This document shows positions 17,380 to 22,924 of a stretch of 42,822 nucleotides of DNA, in pieces. Origin of the DNA: an uncultured Methanobrevibacter sp. (GTDB lineage: Archaea; Methanobacteriota; Methanobacteria; Methanobacteriales; Methanobacteriaceae); NCBI GenBank assembly GCA_902794475.1, contig CADBHR010000010.1:1-42822 (forward strand), read 5' to 3'. The stretch's first letter is position 1. Each line of letters begins with the position of its first letter. The notes under the pieces are model-generated. The model was given only the letters and a program-made list of their open reading frames with translations, was not told the DNA's origin and did not search any database. The position numbers and the translations under genes are program-made.

Positions 17380-17829
17380 ATGGAGGAAGAAAGTTTTCAG
17401 GCAATAAACGATAATTCACCTTTTATCGCATGGATTCATAACATTTCCCTGAACCAGCAGAAATATATGAAATCAAAATTCAAGGAACTTGATTTGGGCC
17501 ATGACGTGAGATACATCATGTTCATATATGACAATCCAAACTGTTCTCAAGAAGATTTGGTTAATATGTTCGGCCAAAGCAAAGGAAATATTGCAAAAAC
17601 ATTAAAAAAACTAGAAGATCAAGGATTTATCCGAAGAGAAGTCAATCCGGAAAACAGACGCAAATACATGTTGAATACAACAGAAAAAGGCAACAATCTG
17701 GTTCCCGAATACAGAAAACTATCAAAAGAATGGGAAAAAGAAGTGGGAATAAGCGAAGAGGACATTGAAATAAAAAAGAGAATAAAAGAAATAGCAATAA
17801 AAGGCATGAAACTCATTGAAGATAATTAA
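17380..17829 (+). CDS. MarR-family transcriptional regulator
   Basis: A 149-residue winged helix protein. The helix-turn-helix is CSQEDLVNMFGQSKGNIAKT (about residues 52-71). The wing region is RREVNPENRRKYMLNTTEKG, and N- and C-terminal helices serve dimerisation. MarR proteins usually repress drug-efflux genes and release on binding phenolic or lipophilic ligands. ATG 17380 has GGTGA five bases upstream; the GTG at 17371 lies inside that signal. The exporter follows 13 bases after the stop, so they form one operon. Confidence 0.9.
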   Translation: MEEESFQAINDNSPFIAWIHNISLNQQKYMKSKFKELDLGHDVRYIMFIYDNPNCSQEDLVNMFGQSKGNIAKTLKKLEDQGFIRREVNPENRRKYMLNTTEKGNNLVPEYRKLSKEWEKEVGISEEDIEIKKRIKEIAIKGMKLIEDN

Positions 17830-17842
17830 AAGAGGGAGAAAA

Positions 17843-19231
17843 ATGAAAATAGAATTTGAAACATATATAGTGTTTATATCATTCATAACATCATTTTTTG
17901 CAGTCTTTCTGTCAAATGGAATAATCATTGGTGTTCCAGCGATAGCACAGGACTTCGCAATGAATAATGTTATACAAAATTGGATTCCAACAATATTTTT
18001 CCTTGTGGTTGCTGTCTTTACAGTGCCTGCAGGGCAAATTTCAGGAAAATTCGGAGTTAAAAAGTCACTGCTGGCGGGAATCTGTGTATTTCTGCTAGGT
18101 TCAATCGGCGCCTGCATCTCATTTTCAACAGAGTCATTTCTGGTATTCAGGATAATACAGGGTGCAGGGGTTGCATTCCTAAATGTATCTGCAATGGCCA
18201 TGGTAGTGCAAGCGGTCAAACCTCAAAATCGTGGAAAGGCATTGGGATTTACAGTAACCGGAGTGTATCTTGCAACATCCCTATCACCTGTAATATGTGG
18301 ATTTTTAGTGCATAATCTCGGCTGGAGGTCAATGTTTTACTTTGTAATTCCATTTTTGGTATTGTGCATAATCTTGATGATACTGAAAATACCTCAGGAA
18401 TGGAAAACATATGAAAAGGATAAAATCGATAAGGTCGGTTCAATCATATATGCAATAGGTATTCTGGCATTCATTTACGGATTTACAACATTAATCACAA
18501 CAACCGGAAAAATATTGACCATTACTGGAATCATACTGCTGATTATATTCGGATGGTACGAGCTTAGGCAAAAATCCCCAGTATTCAATATGAACCTGTT
18601 CAAAAACAAGAAGTTTACATCATCCAATATTGCCGCACTGTGCAGCTATTTGGCAATTATGGTCGTAACAACAATTCTGAACTACCATTTCCAATATGTA
18701 AGGGGATGGGATGCCCAAATGTCAGGAATGATATTAATTATAACACCTATCATCATGGCAATAATGGCCCCTAACGCAGGTAAACTTTCAGACAAAATTC
18801 ACCCGCAAAAGCTGGCGGCATTAGGAATAGGAATAGCTGCCATCGCATTGGCGATTCTCACATTCCTGACCGGAGAAACTCCATTGTATATCGTAGTTCT
18901 TGCAATGGTATTGCAGGGTATCGGAATGGGACTCTTCTCAAGCCCAAACATGAACGCCATCATGAGTTCAGTTCCGCCTAAGGACGCACCAACAGCATCC
19001 GCATCACAGGCGACAATGAGAACAATTGGCCAGACCATGAGTTTAGGGCTATTGACATTGGTATTTGCTTGGGTAATGGGCAGCCTAAAATTAGATCCTC
19101 AATATGCTGCAATGATTGTGCAGGCATCACAGATAATCTGTTTAATCTGTACCGTTGCATGTGTCCTTGCGGTGTTTGCGTCACTTGTCGGAATCAGGTC
19201 ATCTGACCAATTCAACACCGGCAGAAAATAG
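17843..19231 (+). CDS. MFS multidrug exporter, DHA2 type, MarR-controlled
   Basis: A 462-residue membrane protein with about 14 hydrophobic segments. It shows GQISGKFGVKKSLL after segment 2, FRIIQGAGVAFLNVSAMAMV in segments 4-5 and GVYLATSLSPVICGFL in the antiporter motif-C region, typical of drug:proton antiporters. It probably exports the compound sensed by the upstream MarR. GAGGGAG lies a few bases before ATG 17843; the frame is open from 17816 but overlaps the MarR gene there. Confidence 0.88.
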   Translation: MKIEFETYIVFISFITSFFAVFLSNGIIIGVPAIAQDFAMNNVIQNWIPTIFFLVVAVFTVPAGQISGKFGVKKSLLAGICVFLLGSIGACISFSTESFLVFRIIQGAGVAFLNVSAMAMVVQAVKPQNRGKALGFTVTGVYLATSLSPVICGFLVHNLGWRSMFYFVIPFLVLCIILMILKIPQEWKTYEKDKIDKVGSIIYAIGILAFIYGFTTLITTTGKILTITGIILLIIFGWYELRQKSPVFNMNLFKNKKFTSSNIAALCSYLAIMVVTTILNYHFQYVRGWDAQMSGMILIITPIIMAIMAPNAGKLSDKIHPQKLAALGIGIAAIALAILTFLTGETPLYIVVLAMVLQGIGMGLFSSPNMNAIMSSVPPKDAPTASASQATMRTIGQTMSLGLLTLVFAWVMGSLKLDPQYAAMIVQASQIICLICTVACVLAVFASLVGIRSSDQFNTGRK

Positions 19232-19261
19232 AAAAAATTTGTTGAAAGATAGTTGTTTTAA

Positions 19262-20032
19262 CTATCTTTCATCAAGGAATTTCAATACATAATCCCTGTA
19301 TTCAACTCCATAAGGTATCTCCATATCAACAAACAGTTCTCTTCTTTTTACGATAACCTTCTCGTTTTTGACTGGGTTGAAACCTTCTCTTTCAACATCT
19401 TTAAAGTAGATTCCACATCCGTATTTTTGCCAGTTGGCAACACTGTCAAAATCGATGCCCCTTTCGGCCAATAGCTCTTTTTTGAATTTGGAACCTTTGC
19501 CGTTTAAGATTCTTGAAGCCTGAGATGCGGTCTTGCCCTCATCCCTTAAGGTCCAATAACAATATCCGTTTAAGGCATTTCTCCGAGAATCCTCTTGTCT
19601 CCATCTGAAATAGTCACCAACTCTTTTTTTGCTAGGCAAAGGCACTACACGACTGTCAAAAGTGGCAATTTGACCAATTTTAAGAGAAAATGCGGCACTA
19701 GCTTCACCTGAAAGAGTGGAGTTGATTTTTCTTACCTTCCTTGAAAAGGTATTTTCGCTTGGATGGAAAAGCAGTGAAATCTCGTCACTTTCAGTGTATC
19801 CATACACGATTTTAAAACCGCATTCCATTAATGATTTAACAGTTTCGGTCATCAAATCCCTAAATCTTTCGTCAAAAGGGGCTTTAAATTTGCAGACCCT
19901 TTTAGTCAAGCGGGTGAATGAGCGCCCATCAAGACGAACAACAATATAATCCTCCTCGGGAACATATTGATCAAGGGATTCCTCATATTCTCTCATTTCC
20001 ATGTCAAAATCATCAAATTTCATTTTAACCAT
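19262..20032 (-). CDS. thg1: tRNA-His guanylyltransferase (Thg1 family)
   Basis: A 256-residue Thg1-like 3'-5' nucleotide polymerase. VRLDGRSFTRLTK (about residues 32-44) and GYTESDEISLLF (about 78-89) carry the metal-binding aspartates of the palm domain. The C-terminal region (YFRWRQEDSRRNALNGYCYW) matches the tRNA-binding part. It adds G-1 to tRNA-His or repairs 5' ends. It lies downstream of the tRNA cluster on the same strand. ATG 20032 or ATG 20023 (MKFDDFDM) could be the start; neither has a strong ribosome site. Confidence 0.87.
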   Translation of the reverse strand: MVKMKFDDFDMEMREYEESLDQYVPEEDYIVVRLDGRSFTRLTKRVCKFKAPFDERFRDLMTETVKSLMECGFKIVYGYTESDEISLLFHPSENTFSRKVRKINSTLSGEASAAFSLKIGQIATFDSRVVPLPSKKRVGDYFRWRQEDSRRNALNGYCYWTLRDEGKTASQASRILNGKGSKFKKELLAERGIDFDSVANWQKYGCGIYFKDVEREGFNPVKNEKVIVKRRELFVDMEIPYGVEYRDYVLKFLDER

Positions 20033-20063
20033 CTGTATTATTATTTTAAAACTTATTGAACAA

Positions 20064-20338
20064 CCTCACCTTCTAGAAGATGAGGATTCCTAGATTTTGT
20101 TTTTTTTTGCTCAATGGGTTAATTGAGTCTTTTCTAGGCAATCCCCGCTGAACCATCGGTTCAACAATCATTATGTGATTGTTATCTAGTAATTTAATTA
20201 CAATTAAAGAGGGAGCATTTGAAAAGTATTCCCAATCCCATTTATGCAATTCATCCACGACCTTGAAGAGGTCATGGTATTCTTGCATCATTTGATAAAT
20301 ATATCTGAAAAGCACTGGCTGACAGTGCTTAGATATAT
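20064..20338 (-). mobile_element. Decayed IS200/IS605-like fragment made of consecutive hairpins
   Basis: The minus strand holds an 80-codon frame (20315-20073) ending LGILIF. Its TAG stop lies in the near-perfect palindrome CCTCACCTTCTAGAAGATGAGG region (20064-20085), and TTGTTCAA follows. This is the layout of a TnpB 3' end plus right end. Inside the region are further hairpins at 20110-20127, 20149-20163, 20163-20183 and 20255-20277, and a bulged hairpin at 20299-20338. That last one could be the left-end hairpin. No catalytic TnpB motifs remain. A structured RNA unrelated to transposons is the alternative. Confidence 0.45.
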
Positions 20339-20376
20339 TAACTCTATTTATTCTGGAAATTAATTATGGCAGAATA

Positions 20377-20440
20377 AGTATTAAAGTGTTAGATTTAAGG
20401 AGTGAAAGCTAATGATTGCATATGTCAACACTTTAATACT
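20377..20440 (-). terminator. Large inverted repeat after the tRNA cluster
   Basis: AGTATTAAAGTGTT (20377-20390) and AACACTTTAATACT (20427-20440) are perfect 14-bp arms separated by 36 bases. The right arm ends three bases past the 3' end of tRNA-Gly. It may end or protect the tRNA transcript, or trim its trailer. There is no long T-run, so a classical terminator is not certain. Confidence 0.4.
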
Positions 20441-20443
20441 AAG

Positions 20444-20515
20444 TGCTCCAGTTGGGATTCGAACCCAAATCGCAACCTTGGAAGGGTTGTATGTTACCAA
20501 TTACACCACTAAAGC
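20444..20515 (-). tRNA. tRNA-Gly(UCC)
   Basis: It has a 7-bp acceptor stem (GCTTTAG / CTGGAGC) and discriminator A. The D-loop is AATTGGTA. The anticodon stem ACAACC/GGTTG has loop CTTCCAA, giving anticodon UCC. The T-arm is TTGGG-TTCGAAT-CCCAA. No CCA is encoded. It is the last gene of the cluster in the direction of transcription. Confidence 0.9.
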
Positions 20516-20519
20516 ATAA

Positions 20520-20536
20520 GCCGGTGTCAAACCGGC
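20520..20536. repeat. GC-rich hairpin in the tRNA-Gly leader
   Basis: GCCGGT-GTCAA-ACCGGC is a perfect 6-bp stem four bases upstream of the tRNA-Gly 5' end. It belongs to a set of hairpins placed just before tRNA genes in this cluster. Confidence 0.5.
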
Positions 20537-20557
20537 CAGGAATTTGAGGTTAAATTT

Positions 20558-20644
20558 ATGGAATTGAATCCAGATAGCAACAGCGTGATTAGAACACATA
20601 TATTTCCTGCATATAGAGTCGTTTTACCTATAAACTACGCCGCC
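20558..20644 (-). pseudogene. Degenerate tRNA-like sequence between tRNA-Ser and tRNA-Gly
   Basis: The 5' part looks like a tRNA: acceptor-like GGCGGCG, TA, then a D-arm GTTT-ATAGGTA-AAAC (20635-20621). The 3' part has a T-arm-like TGGATTCAATTCCA (20572-20559) whose loop is one base short. Between them an arm with loop TTCTAAT (20588-20594) is preceded by about 19 extra bases. The acceptor 3' strand does not pair with the 5' strand. I read it as a decayed tRNA, possibly of glycine type from its 5' half. A split or unusual tRNA is possible but not supported by pairing. Confidence 0.4.
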
Positions 20645-20650
20645 ACATTA

Positions 20651-20731
20651 CGGTAAAGGAGGGATTCGAACCCCCGAGCGTTAACCGCACTTGAGTAGCA
20701 ATCAAGCTCCGTTCCACTTGGATACTTTACC
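20651..20731 (-). tRNA. tRNA-Ser(GCU)
   Basis: A class II tRNA with acceptor GGTAAAG / CTTTACC and discriminator G. The anticodon stem CTTGA/TCAAG has loop TTGCTAC, giving GCU. The long variable arm (TGCGGTTAACGC) is expected for serine. The T-arm is GGGGG-TTCGAAT-CCCTC. No CCA is encoded. Confidence 0.9.
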
Positions 20732-20745
20732 AACCACATCTTTAC

Positions 20746-20779
20746 AGGCCTAATTGGCTAAATAAAACCAATTAGGCCT
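20746..20779. repeat. 12-bp inverted repeat before tRNA-Ser
   Basis: AGGCCTAATTGG (20746-20757) and CCAATTAGGCCT (20768-20779) are perfect complements with a 10-nt loop. It lies between tRNA-Trp and tRNA-Ser, about 14 bases upstream of the tRNA-Ser 5' end. Confidence 0.55.
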
Positions 20780-20793
20780 TAACCGAAATCAAA

Positions 20794-20865
20794 TGAGAAC
20801 AGAAGGACTCGAACCCCCATCCTTTGGTCTGGAGCCAAAGATGCTGCCGATTACACCATGTCCTC
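20794..20865 (-). tRNA. tRNA-Trp(CCA)
   Basis: Acceptor GAGGACA / TGTTCTC with discriminator A. The anticodon stem TTTGG/CCAAA has loop CTCCAGA, giving CCA for tryptophan. The T-arm is GGGGG-TTCGAGT-CCTTC. No intron interrupts the anticodon loop, although tRNA-Trp carries one in many euryarchaea. Confidence 0.85.
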
Positions 20866-20877
20866 AATATATATGAA

Positions 20878-20949
20878 AGATGATGTCCGGAGTTGAACCG
20901 GAATAACTTGGTTTGCAGCCAAGCACCTTACCACATCGGTCACACCATC
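20878..20949 (-). tRNA. tRNA-Cys(GCA)
   Basis: Acceptor GATGGTG / CATCATC with discriminator U, as expected for cysteine. The anticodon stem CTTGG/CCAAG has loop CTGCAAA, giving GCA. The T-arm is TCCGG-TTCAACT-CCGGA. Confidence 0.9.
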
Positions 20950-20965
20950 ATTAAGCGAATATATA

Positions 20966-21039
20966 TTGGCCGGAGGGGATTTGAACCCCTGACTTTCGCC
21001 TTGTAAGGGCGACACTCTACCAAACTGAGTCACCAGCCA
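20966..21039 (-). tRNA. tRNA-Val(UAC)
   Basis: Acceptor TGGCTGG / CCGGCCA with discriminator A, giving an unusual U1-A72 first pair. The anticodon stem TCGCC/GGCGA has loop CTTACAA, giving UAC. The T-arm is AGGGG-TTCAAAT-CCCCT. Confidence 0.87.
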
Positions 21040-21047
21040 TTTTTAAA

Positions 21048-21072
21048 ATTGGGGCAATATTTATGCCCCAAT
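21048..21072. repeat. 9-bp hairpin before tRNA-Val
   Basis: ATTGGGGCA and TGCCCCAAT pair perfectly around the loop ATATTTA, eight bases upstream of the tRNA-Val 5' end. A second hairpin, CTTAAGA-AGTTAC-TCTTAAG, is at 21104-21123 in the same long spacer (21040-21190). I see no gene in that spacer. Confidence 0.5.
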
Positions 21073-21190
21073 ATTTTGGAGAATATATTATGAAAGACGT
21101 TTTCTTAAGAAGTTACTCTTAAGGCCCTTGAAGACTTAAACCGTTACCAATCTTTACAGATCAGGTCCATGCTTATATGCTACGGGCCAG

Positions 21191-21263
21191 TGAACCTGTT
21201 GGGACTCGAACCCAAGGCCTTCTCATTGCAAATGAGATATTCTACCAACTGAACTACAGGCTC
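21191..21263 (-). tRNA. tRNA-Ala(UGC)
   Basis: Acceptor GAGCCTG / CAGGTTC with discriminator A; the third position from the end is a G-U pair (G3-U70), the alanine identity element. The anticodon stem TCTCA/TGAGA has loop TTTGCAA, giving UGC. The T-arm is TTGGG-TTCGAGT-CCCAA. Confidence 0.9.
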
Positions 21264-21277
21264 ATATTACATTACAG

Positions 21278-21350
21278 TAGGTCCGGTGGGACTCGAACCC
21301 ACGACCACCCGGTTATCAGCCGGGCACTCTACCATCTGAGCTACGGACCT
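21278..21350 (-). tRNA. tRNA-Ile(GAU)
   Basis: Acceptor AGGTCCG / CGGACCT with discriminator A. The anticodon stem CCCGG/CCGGG has loop CTGATAA, giving GAU. The T-arm is GTGGG-TTCGAGT-CCCAC. It lies 14 bases before tRNA-Ala. Confidence 0.9.
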
Positions 21351-21360
21351 ATATATCAAG

Positions 21361-21432
21361 CGGACCTAAAAGGACTTGAACCCTTATCTCCAGATTAACA
21401 GTCTGGCGTTCTACCTGTTAAACTATAGGCCC
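21361..21432 (-). tRNA. tRNA-Asn(GUU)
   Basis: Acceptor GGGCCTA / TAGGTCC with discriminator G. The D-arm is GTTT-AACAGGTA-GAAC. The anticodon stem CCAGA/TCTGG has loop CTGTTAA, giving GUU. The T-arm is AAGGG-TTCAAGT-CCTTT. Confidence 0.9.
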
Positions 21433-21445
21433 AAAGAATTAAGAT

Positions 21446-21465
21446 AAAATCGCACCCACGATTTT
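21446..21465. repeat. 7-bp hairpin before tRNA-Asn, and nearby palindrome
   Basis: AAAATCG-CACCCA-CGATTTT is a perfect stem 13 bases upstream of the tRNA-Asn 5' end. The same spacer (21433-21566) also has a perfect 20-bp palindrome at 21545-21564 (TTGAAATCAA and its complement), just past the tRNA-Tyr 3' end. No gene was recognised in the spacer. Confidence 0.5.
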
Positions 21466-21566
21466 GGTTGAAGGTCCGATTATACCTTAGCTACTGTTTA
21501 TTCTTTTGAAGTTAGGAATGTGATTGTCACCACATCCCATTGCATTGAAATCAATTGATTTCAAAA

Positions 21567-21638
21567 TCTCCGTGAAGGGAATCGAACCCCCATCCCCGGG
21601 TCTACAGCCCAGTGCACTAACCATTATGCTACACAGAG
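21567..21638 (-). tRNA. tRNA-Tyr(GUA)
   Basis: Acceptor CTCTGTG / CACGGAG with discriminator A; the C1-G72 pair is the archaeal tyrosine identity element. The anticodon stem CTGGG/CCCGG has loop CTGTAGA, giving GUA. The T-loop is TTCGATT. It follows tRNA-Phe after ten bases. Confidence 0.9.
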
Positions 21639-21648
21639 AATTACTTTA

Positions 21649-21719
21649 TGCTCACTACCGGAATCGAACCGATATATGGGGGTCTTCAGCCCCCCGCTTT
21701 CCCATTAAGCTAAGTGAGC
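21649..21719 (-). tRNA. tRNA-Phe(GAA)
   Basis: Acceptor GCTCACT / AGTGAGC with discriminator A. The anticodon stem GGGGG/CCCCC has loop CTGAAGA, giving GAA. The T-arm is ATCGG-TTCGATT-CCGGT. It is the first gene of the cluster; a TATA-like AATTTATAG lies just upstream on the minus strand (about 21725-21733). Confidence 0.9.
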
Positions 21720-21836
21720 TTTAAACTATAAATTCAATGTTAAAGTTGTAAAAAATCAGGCTCATTAAATTAAATAATCTAATGACAACAGCAAAAACAA
21801 TATTTCTAAATGGTGAGGCAAAGGTTGGGATCAAAA

Positions 21837-21944
21837 TTAATCAATAAGCCCAAAGTTGGACTTATTCCAATACCTACTGCATTCCCACACAGAAATATCA
21901 TGTCTATATCCAGACTCTGTACAACTTGGGCATTCATTATTCAT
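21837..21944 (-). CDS. Tiny zinc-knuckle ORF, probably truncated
   Basis: A 35-residue frame, MNNECPSCTESGYRHD and onward, too short for standard gene calling. It begins with a CPSC knuckle and then has VWECSRYWN, which looks like the second knuckle (WEC--C---W) of small archaeal zinc-ribbon proteins with the last cysteine lost. GATGAT precedes the ATG and a TATA box (about 21991-22000) with a tandem palindromic promoter lies upstream. It may be a decaying copy of a small zinc-ribbon gene. The remaining sequence at 21720-21836 shows nothing else. Confidence 0.45.
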   Translation of the reverse strand: MNNECPSCTESGYRHDISVWECSRYWNKSNFGLID

Positions 21945-21992
21945 GGTAATCATCTATCTTTTTAATTCTAGTTAATAATCTGTTTCAGTTTA

Positions 21993-22024
21993 TATATAAA
22001 TCACATAAAGCACTTGCTTTATAC
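21993..22024 (-). promoter_or_regulatory. Palindrome-TATA promoter element, copy A
   Basis: On the minus strand AAAGC-AAG-TGCTTTA is followed by T and then GTGATTTATATATA. AAAGCA/TGCTTT is an inverted repeat placed directly before a TATA box, about 50 bases upstream of the zinc-knuckle ORF. The same element recurs at 22079-22110 and at 32555-32584. Confidence 0.6.
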
Positions 22025-22078
22025 TGCAATTCCCGATTCCAGATTTAAGAAACCTAATACATAATCTATTTACTGCCA

Positions 22079-22110
22079 TATATAAATCACATAAAGCATT
22101 TGCTTTATAC
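22079..22110 (-). promoter_or_regulatory. Palindrome-TATA promoter element, copy B
   Basis: It differs from copy A at one position (AAAGC-AAA-TGCTTTA, T, GTGATTTATATAT) and lies 86 bases upstream of it in the same direction. Flanking bases (AGATTAT, then TTAG or TAG) also match, so this is a tandem duplication of about 86 bp. No separate ORF follows copy B. A weaker match to the flank (GATTATGTATT) near 22160 may be a third, decayed unit. Confidence 0.55.
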
Positions 22111-22231
22111 AACACTCCATTTTACTCCAATCAATAATCTTTTCAAGAAATACATAATCAATTAAAGTCTCTTATAATGTAATTAAATTAATTAACATAA
22201 TATTACAAAAGATATTATCAAGGTGGAAAAT

Positions 22232-22915
22232 ATGCAAAAATCAACAAAGATAATTCTTTTTGTAGTGATTTTAATTGTTATAGGAGGAATAATATTTTTC
22301 GAAATCTCAAAAAATCCTGAAATCAAATACACTACAATTGCCAATACAAGTATTGGTACAGTGGAAGTCGGAACAGCAGGAAATGAAAATGCCACTACAT
22401 GCATTGCCCTGATAACAGGAATTCACCCAAGGGAAACATTGTCCATTGATCCTGAAATCCAGGCGACAAGAGAATTTGGAAACGACAATGTCAAGATAAT
22501 CAACTATAAGGTAACCGTGACTGAAAGTCCTGAGGACTACGAACAGGGAAGGGCAAACGGAGAAAGTCTGGTACATGATTACGTTAATCCGAACTTAACA
22601 TCTTCCGATGCGGATGCAGTCATAATCAGCCATTCACATAATGCCGATTACGGTGAAGGATTTTATCTTGCCACACCTGAAATGGATAACTCTTCAGTGA
22701 GCATTGCTGAAAAGGTCAGTGAGAAAAGCGACTTCAACTATTATCCTGTAACAGGTAATGAAACATACAAATCCACATCAGCTGTTTTGGTTTCAAAACC
22801 TATTGCACAAGCAGGCTATCCTACATTTGTTTATGAAATACCTGAAGACATCTGGGAAAGCACTGCAACCGACAAGACCAAGGAATTATTCAATTTGATT
22901 GTAGAAAATCTTTAA
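22232..22915 (+). CDS. Membrane-anchored M14/AstE-like metallopeptidase
   Basis: A 227-residue protein with an N-terminal membrane anchor (about residues 6-25) and an extracytoplasmic domain. GIHPRE (about 63-68) matches the HxxE zinc motif of the M14 carboxypeptidase/AstE-like group. IISHSHNADYGEGF supplies a candidate third histidine and TFVYEIPED a candidate catalytic glutamate. This assignment is from motifs only. ATG 22232 has AAGGTGG correctly spaced; GTG 22223 is inside that site. Its stop is nine bases before the CARF-HEPN gene, so the two are probably co-transcribed. Confidence 0.6.
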   Translation: MQKSTKIILFVVILIVIGGIIFFEISKNPEIKYTTIANTSIGTVEVGTAGNENATTCIALITGIHPRETLSIDPEIQATREFGNDNVKIINYKVTVTESPEDYEQGRANGESLVHDYVNPNLTSSDADAVIISHSHNADYGEGFYLATPEMDNSSVSIAEKVSEKSDFNYYPVTGNETYKSTSAVLVSKPIAQAGYPTFVYEIPEDIWESTATDKTKELFNLIVENL

Positions 22916-22924
22916 AGTGATATT

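Noticed and set aside
20073-20315. 80-codon minus-strand frame as a functional gene
   Set aside because: It is made almost wholly of hairpin sequences and ends inside a right-end-like palindrome. It has no transposase motifs and no ribosome binding site.
20588-20594. Loop TTCTAAT with a CUA triplet, as in an amber-suppressor or pyrrolysine tRNA
   Set aside because: The stem around it has only four pairs, about 19 extra bases precede it, and the acceptor stem does not close. It does not match the compact tRNA-Pyl layout, and no pylS-like gene is in the window.
21079-21190. A further tRNA in the long spacer between tRNA-Val and tRNA-Ala
   Set aside because: GGCCC and GGGCC could pair, but no D-arm, anticodon loop or T-arm follows; only unrelated hairpins are present.
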